DNA of 64,000 nt, from positions 1,426,001 through 1,490,000 of the forward strand of contig NW_027480533.1 of the NCBI RefSeq assembly GCF_051401765.1, read 5' to 3'. Below, in pieces: positions 36,421-50,100 of the stretch; within the stretch, counting starts at the first letter, position 1, and the number at the start of each line of letters is the position of its first letter. Below the pieces are notes generated by a model. The model worked only from the letters and a program-made list of their open reading frames with translations, was not told the origin of the DNA and did not search any database. The position numbers and the translations under genes are program-made. The stretch comes from Calliopsis andreniformis. Lineage: Eukaryota > Arthropoda > Insecta > Hymenoptera > Andrenidae.

Positions 36421-39400
36421 ATCCTCAATACCGAATCCTCGTTCTTCAATCCTCAATCCTCAATCCTCAATCCTCAATCGTCAATCTTCAATCCTGAATA
36501 CTCAATCTTCAATACTCAATCCTCAATCCTCAATCCTCAATCCTCATTCTTCAATCCTCAATACCCAATCCTCAATCTTCAATCCTCAATCCTCAATCCT
36601 CAATCCTCAATCCTCAATCCTCAATCCTCAATGCTCAATCTTCAATCCTCAGTCCAAAATCCTCAATCTTCAATACTCACTCCTCAATACTCAATCTTCA
36701 ATCCTCAATCCTCAATACTGAATACTCAATCCTCATTCTTCAATCCTCAATAACCAATTCTCAATCTTCAATCCTCAATCCTCAATCCTCAATCCTCAAT
36801 CCTCATTCTTCAATCCTCAATACCCAATCCTCAATCTTCAATCCTCAATCCTCAATCCTCAATCCTCAATCCTCAATCCTCAATCCTCAATCTTCAATCC
36901 TCAGTCCCAAATCCTCAATCTTCAATACTCACTCCTCAATCCTCAACCTTCAATCCTCAACCTTCAATCCTCAATACTCAGTCTTCAAACCTCAATCCTC
37001 AATCCTCAATCCTCAATCCTCAATCCTCATTCTTCGATCCTCAATACCCAATCCTCAATCTTCAATCCTCAATCCTCAATCCTCATTCCTCAATCCTCAA
37101 TCCTCAATCCTCAATCTTCAATCCTCAATACTCAATCCTCAATCCTTAATCCTCAATCCTCAATCCTCAATCTTCAATCCTCAGTCCCAAATCTTCAATC
37201 TTCAATACTCACTCCTCAATCCTCAATCTTCAATCCTCAATACTCAGTCTTCAATCCTCAATCCTCAATCCGCAATCCTCAATCCTCAATCCTCATTCTT
37301 CAATCCTCAATACCCAATCCTCAATCTTCAATCTTCAATCCTCAATCCTCAATCCTCAATTCTCAATCCTCAATCCTCAATCCTCAATCCTCAATCCTCA
37401 ATCCTCAATGTTCAATCCGCAATACCCAGTCCTCAATCTTCTATCCGCAATCCTCAATCCTCAATCCTCAATCATCAATCCTCAATCCTCAATCCTCAAT
37501 CTTCAATCCTCAATACTCAGTCTTCAATCCTCAATCCTCAATCCTCAATCCTCAATCCTCATTCTTCAATCCTCAACACCCAATCCTCAATCTTCAATCT
37601 TCAATCCTCAACCCTCAATTCTCAATCCTCATTCCTCAATCCTCAGACCTCAAACATCAATACTCAACCCTCAGTCCTCGACCTCAATCCACAACGCTCA
37701 ATCCTCGATCCTCAATCTTCAATCATCAATATTCAATATTCAATCGTCAATCCTCAATCCTCAATACTCAATCCCCAATCCTCAATCCTCAATCCTCAAT
37801 CCTCAATCTTCAATCCTCAAACCTCAATCCTCAATCCTCAATCCTCAATCATCAATCCTCAATACTCAATCTTCAATCCTCAATCATCAATCCTCTATCC
37901 TCAATCCTCAATCCTCAATCCTCAATCGTCAATCTTCAATCCTGAATACTCAGTCTTCAATACTCAATCCTTAATCCTCAATCCTCAATCCTCATTCTTC
38001 AATCCTCAATACCCAATCCTCAACCTTCAATCCTCAATCCTCAATCCTCGATCCTCAATCCTCAATTCTCAATAGTCAATCTTCAATCCTCAGTCCCAAA
38101 TCCTCAATCTTCAAAACTCAATCCTCAATCCTCAATCTTCAATCCTCAATACTCAGTCTTCAATCCTCAATCCTCAATCCGCAATCCTCAATCCTCAATC
38201 CTCATTCTTCAATCCTCAATACCCAATCCTCAATCTTCAATCCTCAATCCTCAATCCTCAATTCTCAATCCTCAATCCCCAATCCTCAATCCTCAATCCT
38301 CAATCCTCAATCCTCAATTCTCAATCCTCAATCCTCAATCCTCAGACCTCAAACAGCAATAGTCAACCCTCAGTCCTCGTCCTCAATCCACAACCATCAA
38401 TCCTCAATCCTCAATCTTCAATCATCAATATTCAAACTTCAGTCCTCAATCCTCAATCCTCAATCCTCAACCCTCAATCCTCAATGTTCAATCCGCAATA
38501 CCCAATCCTCAATCTTCTATCCGCAATCCTCAATCCTCAATCCTCAATCCTCAACCCTCAATCCTCAATCTTCAATCCTCAATACTCAACCTTCAATCCT
38601 CAATACTCAATCCTCAATCCTCAATCCTCATTCGTCAATCCTCAACACCCAATCCTCAATCTTCAATCCTCAATCCTCAATCCTCAATTCTCAATCCTCA
38701 ATCCTCAATCCTCAGACCTTAAACATCAATACTCTACCCTCAGTCCTCGTCCTCGATCCACAACACTCAATCCTCGATCCTCAATCTTCAATCATCAATA
38801 TTCAATCTTCAATCCTCAATCCTCAATCCTCAATACTCAATCCTCAATCCTCAATGTTCTATCCTCAATACGCAATCCTCAATCTTCAATCCTCAATCCT
38901 CAATCCGCAATCCTCAATCCTCAATCCTCAATCATAATCTTCAATCCTCAGTACGCAATCTTCAATCCTCAATCCTCAATCCTCAATCCTCAATCCTCAT
39001 TCTTCAATCCTCAACACCCAATCCTCAATCTCCAATCCTCAATTCTCAACCCTCAATTCTCAATCCTCATTCCTCAATCCTCAGACCTCAAACATCAATA
39101 CTCAACCCTCAGTCCTCGTCCTCAATCCACAACGCTCAATCCTCGATCCTCAATTTTCAATCATCAATATTCAATCTTCAATCCTCAATCCTCAATCCTC
39201 AATCCTCATTCTTCAATCCTCAATACCCAATCCTCAATCTTCAATCCTCAATCCTCAATCTTCAATCCTCAATCCTCAATCCTCAATACTCAATCCTCAA
39301 TCCTCAATCCTCAATCCTCAATCCTCAATCTTCAATCCTCAAACCTCAATCCTCAATCCTCAATCCTCAATCTTCAATCCTCAATCCTCAATCCTCAATC

Positions 39401-41717
39401 CTCAATCGTCAATCTTCAATCCTCAATACTCAATCTTCAATCCTCAATCCTCAATACTCAATACTCAATCATCATTCTTCAATCCTCAATACCCAATACT
39501 CAATCTTCAATCCTCAATCCTCAATTCTCAATCCTCAACCCTCAATCCTCAGACCTCAAACATCATTACTCATCCGTCAGTCCTCGTCCTCAATCCACAA
39601 CCCCCAATACTCAATCCTCAATCTTCAATTCTCAATCCTCAATCCTCAATCCTCAATCCTCGGTCCTCAAACCACAATCCTGAATCCTCAACCTTCAGCC
39701 CTCAGTCCTGAACAATCAGTTGTCAATCCTCAATCCTCAAGAGAATATCATCAATTCCCAGTTTTCAATACTCAATACTCAATCTGCAATCTTCAAATCT
39801 CTATCACAAACATCAATTCTCATCACTCAACCCTCAACACTCAGTCTTCAATCCTCAATCCTCAGTCCTCAATCCTCAATCCACATTCTTCAATCCTCAA
39901 TACCCAAACCTCAATCTTCAATCCTCAATCCTCAATCCCCAATTCTCAATCCTCAATCCTCAATCCTCAGACCTCAAACAGCAATAGTCAACCCTCAGTC
40001 CTCGTCCTCAATCCACAACCATCAATCCTCAATCCTCAACATTCAATCATCAATATTCAATCTTCAGTCCTCAACCGTCAATCCTCATATCCTCAATCCT
40101 CAATCCTCAATGTTCAAGCCGCAATACCCAATCCTCAATCTTCTATCCGCAATCCTCAATCCTCAATCCTCAATCCTCAATCCTCAATCTTCAATCCTCA
40201 ACACTCAATCTTCAATCCTCAATACTCAATCCTCAATCCTCAATCCTCATTCTTCAATCCTCAACACCCAATCCTCAATCTTCAATCCTCAATCCTCAAT
40301 CCTCAATTCTCAATCCTCAATCCTCAATCCTCCGACCTTAAAGATCAATACTCTACCCTCAGTCCTCGTCCTCAATCCACAACACTCAATCCTCGATCCT
40401 CAATCTTCAATCATCAATATTCAATCTTCAATCCTCAATCCTCAATCCTCAATACTCAATCCGCAATCCTCAATGTTCTATCCTCAATACGCAATCCTCA
40501 ACCATCAATCCTCAACCCTCAATCCTCAATCCTCAATCCTCAATCGTCAACCTTCAATCCTGAATACTCAATCTTCAATACTCAATCCTCAATCCTCAAT
40601 CCTCAATCCTCATTCTTCAATCCTCAATACCCAATCCTCAATCATCAATCCTCAATCCTCAATCTTCAATCCTCAATCCTCAATCCTCAATACTCAATCC
40701 TCAATCCTCAATCCTCAATCCTCAATCCTCAATCTTCAATCCTCAAACCTCAATCCTCAATCCTCAATCCTCAATCTTCAATCCTCAATACTCAAACTTC
40801 AATCCTCAATCATCGATCCTCAATCCTCAATCCTCAATCCTCAATCCTCAATCGTCAATCTTCAATCCTGAATACTCAATCTTCAATAATCAATCCTCAA
40901 TCCTCAATCCTCAATCCACAATCCTCAATCCTCAATCCTCAATCTTCAATCCTCAGTCCCAAATACTCAATCTTCAATACTCACTCATCAATCGTCAATC
41001 ATCAATCCTGAATACTCAATCTACAATACTCAGTCCTCAATCCTCAATCCTCAATCCTCATTCTTCAGTCCCCAATACCCAATCCTCAATCTTCAATCCT
41101 CAATCCTCAATCCTCAATCCTCAATCCTCAATCTTCAATCCTCAGTCCCAAATCCTCAATCTTCAATACTCACTCCTCAATCCTCAATCTTCAATCCTCA
41201 ATACTCAGTGTTCAATCCTCAATCCTCAATCCTCAATCCTCAATCTTCAATCCTCAATACTCAATCTTCAATCCTCAATCCTCAATCCTCAGTCCTCAAT
41301 CCTCATTCTTCAATCCTCAACTCCCAATCCTCAATCTTCAATCCTCAATCCTCAACCCTCAACTCTCAATCCTCATTCCTCAATCCTCAGACCTCAAACA
41401 TCAATACTCAACCCTCAGTCCTCGTCCTCAATCCACAACGCTCAATCCTCGATCCTCAATCTTCAATCATCAATATTCTATCTTCAATCCTCAATCCTCA
41501 ATCCTCAATACTCAATCCTCAATCCTCAATCCTCAATCCTCAATCCTGAATCTTCAATTCTCAAACCTCATTCCTCAATCCTCAATCCTCAATCTTCAAT
41601 CCTCAATACTCAAACTTCGATCCTCAATCATAGATCCTCAATCCTCAATCCTCAATCCTCAATCGTGAATCTTCAATCCTGAATACTCAATCTTCAATAC
41701 TCAATCCTAAATCCTCA
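36281..41717 (+). repeat. Higher-order repeat F, copy F1 (5,437 bp, mosaic)
   Basis: Full copy between two identical junctions, each marked by two 49-bp blocks 70 bases apart (ATGs at 36281 and 36351, again at 41718 and 41788). Its left part shares with F2 the bases at 37444, 37746 (G), 37851 (A), 37953 (G), 38115 (A) and 38360. Its right part shares with F0 the bases at 39254 (C), 39305 (C), 39758 (C), a one-base deletion in the 189-bp block, an eight-base TCATATCC unit near 40085, CAAGCC near 40115 and AAGATC near 40340. The switch lies between 38360 and 39254. 5,437 is 778 units less nine; ten six-base units and one eight-base unit are counted. Confidence 0.92.
39660..39847 (+). repeat. 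189-bp divergent landmark block, copy 8 (one-base deletion)
   Basis: Same one-base deletion and C (39758) as copy 7, at an offset of 5,437. It is part of the right-hand, F0-like portion of the mosaic copy F1. Confidence 0.87.
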
Positions 41718-44700
41718 ATGTTCAATCCGCAATACCCAATCCTCAATCTTCTATCCGCAATCCTCAATCCTCAATCCTCAATCCTCAATGTTCAATCCGC
41801 AATACCCAATCCTCAATCTTCTATCCGCAATCCTCAATCCTCAATCCTCATTCTTCAATCCTCAATACCGAATCCTCGTTCTTCAATCCTCAATCCTCAA
41901 TCCTCAATCCTCAATCGTCAATCTTCAATCCTGAATACTCAATCTTCAATACTCAATCCTCAATCCTCAATCCTCAATCCTCATTCTTCAATCCTCAATA
42001 CCCAATCCTCAATCTTCAATCCTCAATCCTCAATCCTCAATCCTCAATCCTCAATCCTCAATCCTCAATGCTCAATCTTCAATCCTCAGTCCAAAATCCT
42101 CAATCTTCAATACTCACTCCTCAATACTCAATCTTCAATCCTCAATCCTCAATACTGAATACTCAATCCTCATTCTTCAATCCTCAATAACCAATTCTCA
42201 ATCTTCAATCCTCAATCCTCAATCCTCAATCCTCAATCCTCATTCTTCAATCCTCAATACCCAATCCTCAATCTTCAATCCTCAATCCTCAATCCTCAAT
42301 CCTCAATCCTCAATCCTCAATCCTCAATCTTCAATCCTCAGTCCCAAATCCTCAATCTTCAATACTCACTCCTCAATCCTCAACCTTCAATCCTCAACCT
42401 TCAATCCTCAATACTCAGTCTTCAAACCTCAATCCTCAATCCTCAATCCTCAATCCTCAATCCTCATTCTTCGATCCTCAATACCCAATCCTCAATCTTC
42501 AATCCTCAATCCTCAATCCTCATTCCTCAATCCTCAATCCTCAATCCTCAATCTTCAATCCTCAATACTCAATCCTCAATCCTTAATCCTCAATCCTCAA
42601 TCCTCAATCTTCAATCCTCAGTCCCAAATCTTCAATCTTCAATACTCACTCCTCAATCCTCAATCTTCAATCCTCAATACTCAGTCTTCAATCCTCAATC
42701 CTCAATCCGCAATCCTCAATCCTCAATCCTCATTCTTCAATCCTCAATACCCAATCCTCAATCTTCAATCTTCAATCCTCAATCCTCAATCCTCAATTCT
42801 CAATCCTCAATCCTCAATCCTCAATCCTCAATCCTCAATCCTCAATGTTCAATCCGCAATACCCAGTCCTCAATCTTCTATCCGCAATCCTCAATCCTCA
42901 ATCCTCAATCATCAATCCTCAATCCTCAATCCTCAATCTTCAATCCTCAATACTCAGTCTTCAATCCTCAATCCTCAATCCTCAATCCTCAATCCTCATT
43001 CTTCAATCCTCAACACCCAATCCTCAATCTTCAATCTTCAATCCTCAACCCTCAATTCTCAATCCTCATTCCTCAATCCTCAGACCTCAAACATCAATAC
43101 TCAACCCTCAGTCCTCGACCTCAATCCACAACGCTCAATCCTCGATCCTCAATCTTCAATCATCAATATTCAATATTCAATCGTCAATCCTCAATCCTCA
43201 ATACTCAATCCCCAATCCTCAATCCTCAATCCTCAATCCTCAATCTTCAATCCTCAAACCTCAATCCTCAATCCTCAATCCTCAATCATCAATCCTCAAT
43301 ACTCAATCTTCAATCCTCAATCATCAATCCTCTATCCTCAATCCTCAATCCTCAATCCTCAATCGTCAATCTTCAATCCTGAATACTCAGTCTTCAATAC
43401 TCAATCCTTAATCCTCAATCCTCAATCCTCATTCTTCAATCCTCAATACCCAATCCTCAACCTTCAATCCTCAATCCTCAATCCTCGATCCTCAATCCTC
43501 AATTCTCAATAGTCAATCTTCAATCCTCAGTCCCAAATCCTCAATCTTCAAAACTCAATCCTCAATCCTCAATCTTCAATCCTCAATACTCAGTCTTCAA
43601 TCCTCAATCCTCAATCCGCAATCCTCAATCCTCAATCCTCATTCTTCAATCCTCAATACCCAATCCTCAATCTTCAATCCTCAATCCTCAATCCTCAATT
43701 CTCAATCCTCAATCCCCAATCCTCAATCCTCAATCCTCAATCCTCAATCCTCAATTCTCAATCCTCAATCCTCAATCCTCAGACCTCAAACAGCAATAGT
43801 CAACCCTCAGTCCTCGTCCTCAATCCACAACCATCAATCCTCAATCCTCAATCTTCAATCATCAATATTCAAACTTCAGTCCTCAATCCTCAATCCTCAA
43901 TCCTCAACCCTCAATCCTCAATGTTCAATCCGCAATACCCAATCCTCAATCTTCTATCCGCAATCCTCAATCCTCAATCCTCAATCCTCAACCCTCAATC
44001 CTCAATCTTCAATCCTCAATACTCAACCTTCAATCCTCAATACTCAATCCTCAATCCTCAATCCTCATTCGTCAATCCTCAACACCCAATCCTCAATCTT
44101 CAATCCTCAATCCTCAATCCTCAATTCTCAATCCTCAATCCTCAATCCTCAGACCTTAAACATCAATACTCTACCCTCAGTCCTCGTCCTCGATCCACAA
44201 CACTCAATCCTCGATCCTCAATCTTCAATCATCAATATTCAATCTTCAATCCTCAATCCTCAATCCTCAATACTCAATCCTCAATCCTCAATGTTCTATC
44301 CTCAATACGCAATCCTCAATCTTCAATCCTCAATCCTCAATCCGCAATCCTCAATCCTCAATCCTCAATCATAATCTTCAATCCTCAGTACGCAATCTTC
44401 AATCCTCAATCCTCAATCCTCAATCCTCAATCCTCATTCTTCAATCCTCAACACCCAATCCTCAATCTCCAATCCTCAATTCTCAACCCTCAATTCTCAA
44501 TCCTCATTCCTCAATCCTCAGACCTCAAACATCAATACTCAACCCTCAGTCCTCGTCCTCAATCCACAACGCTCAATCCTCGATCCTCAATTTTCAATCA
44601 TCAATATTCAATCTTCAATCCTCAATCCTCAATCCTCAATCCTCATTCTTCAATCCTCAATACCCAATCCTCAATCTTCAATCCTCAATCTTCAATCTTC

Positions 44701-47170
44701 AATCCTCAATCCTCAATCCTCAATACTCAATCCTCAATCCTAAATCCTCAATCCTCAATCCTCAATCTTCAATCCTCAAACCTCAATCCTCAATCCTCAA
44801 TCCTCAATCTTCAATCCTCAATCCTCAATCCTCAATCCTCAATCGTCAATCTTCAATCCTCAATACTCAATCTTCAATCCTCAATCCTCAATACTCAATA
44901 CTCAATCATCATTCTTCAATCCTCAATACCCAATACTCAATCTTCAATCCTCAATCCTCAATTCTCAATCCTCAACCCTCAATCCTCAGACCTCAAACAT
45001 CATTACTCATCCGTCAGTCCTCGTCCTCAATCCACAACCCCCAATACTCAATCCTCAATCTTCAATTCTCAATCCTCAATCCTCAATCCTCAATCCTCGG
45101 TCCTCAAACCACAATCCTGAATCCTCAACCTTCAGCCCTCAGTCCTGAACAATCAGTTGTCAATCCTCAATCCTCAAGAGAATATCATCAATTCACAGTT
45201 TTCAATACTCAATACTCAATCTGCATTCTTCAAATCTCTATCCACAAACATCAATTCTCATCACTCAACCCTCAACACTCAGTCTTCAATCCTCAATCCT
45301 CAGTCCTCAATCCTCAATCCACATTCTTCAATCCTCAATACCCAAACCTCAATCTTCAATCCTCAATCCTCAATCCCCAATTCTCAATCCTCAATCCTCA
45401 ATCCTCAGACCTCAAACAGCAATAGTCAACCCTCAGTCCTCGTCCTCAATCCACAACCATCAATCCTCAATCCTCAACATTCAATCTTCAATATTCAATC
45501 TTCAGTCCTCAACCGTCAATCCTCAATCCTCATTTCTCAATCCTCAATGTTCAATCCGCAATACCCAATCCTCAATCTTCTATCCGCAATCCTCAATCCT
45601 CAATCCTCAATCCTCAATCCTCAATCTTCAATCCTCAACACTCAATCTTCAATCCTCAATACTCAATCCTCAATCCTCAATCCTCATTCTTCAATCCTCA
45701 ACACCCAATCCTCAATCTTCAATCCTCAATCCTCAATCCTCAATTCTCAATCCTCAATCCTCAATCCTCCGACCTTAAACATCAATACTCTACCCTCAGT
45801 CCTCGTCCTCAATCCACAACACTCAATCCTCGATCCTCAATCTTCAATCATGAATATTCAATCTTCAATCCTCAATCCTCAATCCTCAATACTCAATCCG
45901 CAATCCTCAATGTTCTATCCTCAATACGCAATCCTCAACCATCAATCCTCAACCCTCAATCCTCAATCCTCAATCCTCAATCGTCAACCTTCAATCCTGA
46001 ATACTCAATCTTCAATACTCAATCCTCAATCCTCAATCCTCAATCCTCATTCTTCAATCCTCAATACCCAATCCTCAATCATCAATCCTCAATCCTCAAT
46101 CTTCAATCCTCAATCCTCAATCCTCAATACTCAATCCTCAATCCTCAATCCTCAATCCTCAATCCTCAATCTTCAATCCTCAAACCTCAATCCTCAATCC
46201 TCAATCCTCAATCTTCAATCCTCAATACTCAAACTTCAATCCTCAATCATCGATCCTCAATCCTCAATCCTCAATCCTCAATCCTCAATCGTCAATCTTC
46301 AATCCTGAATACTCAATCTTCAATAATCAATCCTCAATCCTCAATCCTCAATCCACAATCCTCAATCCTCAATCCTCAATCTTCAATCCTCAGTCCCAAA
46401 TACTCAATCTTCAATACTCACTCATCAATCGTCAATCATCAATCCTGAATACTCAATCTACAATACTCAGTCCTCAATCCTCAATCCTCAATCCTCATTC
46501 TTCAGTCCCCAATACCCAATCCTCAATCTTCAATCCTCAATCCTCAATCCTCAATCCTCAATCCTCAATCCTCAATCCTCAATCTTCAATCCTCAGTCCC
46601 AAATCCTCAATCTTCAATACTCACTCCTCAATCCTCAATCTTCAATCCTCAATACTCAGTGTTCAATCCTCAATCCTCAATCCTCAATCCTCAATCTTCA
46701 ATCCTCAATACTCAATCTTCAATCCTCAATCCTCAATCCTCAGTCCTCAATCCTCATTCTTCAATCCTCAACTCCCAATCCTCAATCTTCAATCCTCAAT
46801 CCTCAACCCTCAACTCTCATTCCTCATTCCTCAATCCTCAGACCTCAAACATCAATACTCAACCCTCAGTCCTCGTCCTCAATCCACAACGCTCAATCCT
46901 CGATCCTCAATCTTCAATCATCAATATTCTATCTTCAATCCTCAATCCTCAATCCTCAATACTCAATCCTCAATCCTCAATCCTCAATCCTCAATCCTGA
47001 ATCTTCAATTCTCAAACCTCATTCCTCAATCCTCAATCCTCAATCTTCAATCCTCAATACTCAAACTTCGATCCTCAATCATCGATCCTCAATCCTCAAT
47101 CCTCAATCCTCAATCCTCAATCGTGAATCTTCAATCCTGAATACTCAATCTTCAATACTCAATCCTAAAT
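41718..47170 (+). repeat. Higher-order repeat F, copy F2
   Basis: Third copy, at an offset of 5,437 from F1 up to about 46.5 kb and then 5,451 owing to two extra heptamers near 46.56 kb. It lacks the one-base deletion, the eight-base unit and the CAAGCC change seen in F0 and F1, and has private bases at 44691 (T), 44742 (A), 45195 (A), 45226 (T) and a TCTCATTCC string near 46809. Similarity ends near 47170. There F0 and F1 jump to the doubled 49-bp block, whereas F2 continues with TCATTCTTCAATCCTAAATA, the sequence found at 19.7 and 22.5 kb. Confidence 0.88.
45097..45285 (+). repeat. 189-bp divergent landmark block, copy 9
   Basis: Lacks the deletion of copies 7 and 8 and has A at 45195 like copies 1-6, with a private T at 45226 (GCATTCT). 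This is the last copy in the window; the following 18.7 kb has none. Confidence 0.87.
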
Positions 47171-50100
47171 CCTCAATCCTCAATCCTCATTCTTCAATCC
47201 TAAATACCCAATCCTCAATCTTCAATCCTCAATCCTCAATCCTCAATCCTCAATCCTCAATCCTCAATCCTCAATCTTCAATCCTCAGTCCCAAATCCTC
47301 AATCTTCAATACTCACTCCTCCATCCTCAATCTTCAATCCTCAATACTCAGTCTTCAATCCTCAATCCTCAATCCGCAATCCTCAATCCTCAATCCTCAT
47401 TCTTCAATCCTCAATACCCAATCCTCAATCTTCGATCCTCAATCCTCAATCCTCAATTCTCAATCCTCAATCCTCAATCCTCAATCCTCAATCCTCAATC
47501 CTCAATCCTCAATTCTCAATCCTCAATCCTCAATCCTCAGACCTCAAACAGCAATAGCCAACCCTCAGTCCTCGTCCTCAATCCACAACCATCAATCCTC
47601 AATCCTCAATCTTCAATCATCAATATTCAATTTCAGACCTCAGTCCTCAACCCTCAATCCTCAACCCTCAATCCTCAATGTTCAATCCGCAATACCCAAT
47701 CCTCAATCTTCTATCCGCAATCCTCAATCCTCAATCCTCAATCCTCAACCCTCAATCCTCAATCCTCAATCATCAATCCTTAATACTCAATCTTCAATCC
47801 TCAATACTCAATCCTCAATCCTCAATACTCATTCTTCAATCCTCAACACCCAATCCTCAATCTTCAATCCTCAATCCTCAATCCTCAATCCTCAGACCTT
47901 AAACATCAATACTCTACCCTCAGACCTCGTCCTCAATCCACAACACCCAATCCTCGATCCTCAATCTTCAATCATCAATATTCAATCTTCAATCCTCAAT
48001 CCTCAATCCTCAATACTCAATCCTCAATCCTCAATGTTCTATCCTCAGTTCCAAATCCTCAAACTTCAATCCTCAATCCTCAATCCTCAATCCTCAATCC
48101 TCAATCCTCAATCTTAATCTTCAATCCTCAGTACGCAATCCTCAATCCTCAATCCTCATTCTTCAATCCTCAATACCCAATCCTCAATCTTCAATCCTCA
48201 ATCATCAATCCTCAATTCTCAATCCTCAATCCTCAATCCTCAATCCTCAATCCTCAATCCTCAATGTTCAATCCGCAATACCCAATCCTCAACCTTCTAT
48301 CCGCAATCCTCAATCCTCAATCCTCAATCCTCAATCCTCAATACTCAATCCTCAATCTTCAATCCTCAATGCTCAATCTTCAATCCTCAATTCTCAATCC
48401 TCAATCCTCAATCCTCATTCTTCAATCCTCAACACCCAATCCTCAATCTTCAATCCTCAATCCTCAGCCCTCAATTCTCAATCCTCATTCCTCAATCCTC
48501 AGACCTCAAACATCAATACTGAACCCTCAGTCCTCGTCCTCAATCCACAACGCTCAATCCTCGATCCTCAATCTTCAATCATCAATATTCAATCTTCAAT
48601 CCTCAATCCTCAATCCTCAATACTCAATCCTCAATCCTCGATGTTCTATCCTCAATACGGAATCCTCAACCTTCAATCCTCAATCCTCAATCCTCAATCC
48701 TCATTCGTCAATCCTCAATCCTCAATCCTCAGTCCTCAATCATCAATCCTCAATACTCAATCTGCAATCCTGAATCCTCAGTCCTCACTCCTCAATCCTC
48801 ATTCTTCAATCCTCAATACCGAAACCTCAATCTTCAATCCTCAATTCTCAATCGTCAATCTTCAATCCTGAATACTCAATCTTCAATACTCAATCCTCAA
48901 TCCTCAATCCTCAATCCTCATTCTTCAATCCTCAATACCCAATACTCAATCTTCAATCCTCAATCCTCAATCCTCAATCCTCAATCCTCAATCCTCAATC
49001 CTTAATCTTCAATCCTCAGTCCCAAATCCTCAATCTTCAATACTCACTCCTCAACCCTCAATCTTCAATCCTCAATACTCAGTCTTCAATCCTCAATCCT
49101 CAATCCTCAATCCTCAATCCTCAATCCTCATTCTTCAATCCTCAATACCCAATCCTCAATCTTCAATCCTCAATCCTCAATCCTCAATTCTCAATCCTCA
49201 ATCCTCAATCCTCAGACCTTAAACATCAATACTCTACCCTCAGTCCTCGTCCTCAATCCACAACACTCAATCCTCGATCATCAATCTTCAATCATCAATA
49301 TTCAATCTTCAATCCTCAATCCTCAATCCTCAATACTCAATCCTCAATCCTCAATGTTCTATCCTCAATACGCAATCCTCAATCTTCAATCCTCAATCCT
49401 CAATCTTCAATCCTCAATACTCAGTCTTCAATACTCAATTCTCAATCCGCAATCCTCAATCCTCAATCCTCATTCTTCAATCCTCAATACCCAATCCTCA
49501 ATCTTCAATCCTGAATCCTCAATCCTCAATTCTCAATCCTCAATCCTCAATCCTCAATCCTCAATCCTCAATCCTCAATCCTCAATCCTCAATGTTCAAT
49601 CCGCAATACCCAATCCTCAATCTTCTATCCGCAATCCTCAATCCTCAATCCTCATTCTTCAATCCTCAATACCGAATCCTCAATCTTCAATCCTCAATCC
49701 TGAATACTCAATCTTCAATACTCAATCCTCAATCCTCAATCCTCAATCCTCATTCTTCAATCCTCAATACCCAATCCTCAATCTTCAATCCTCAATCCTC
49801 AATCCTCAATCCTCAATCCTCAATCCTCAATGCTCAATCTTCAATCCTCAGTCCAAAATCCTCAATCTTCAATACTAACTCCTCAATACTCAATCTTCAA
49901 TCCTCAATCCTCAATACTGAATACTCAATCCTCATTCTTCAATCCTCAATCTTCAATCCTCAATCCTCAATCCTCAATCCTCAATCCTCAATCCTCAATC
50001 CTCAATCTTCAATCCTCAGTCCCAAATCCTCAATCTTCAATACTCACTCCTCAATCCTCAACCTTCAATCCTCAATACTCGGTCTTCAAACCTCAATCCT

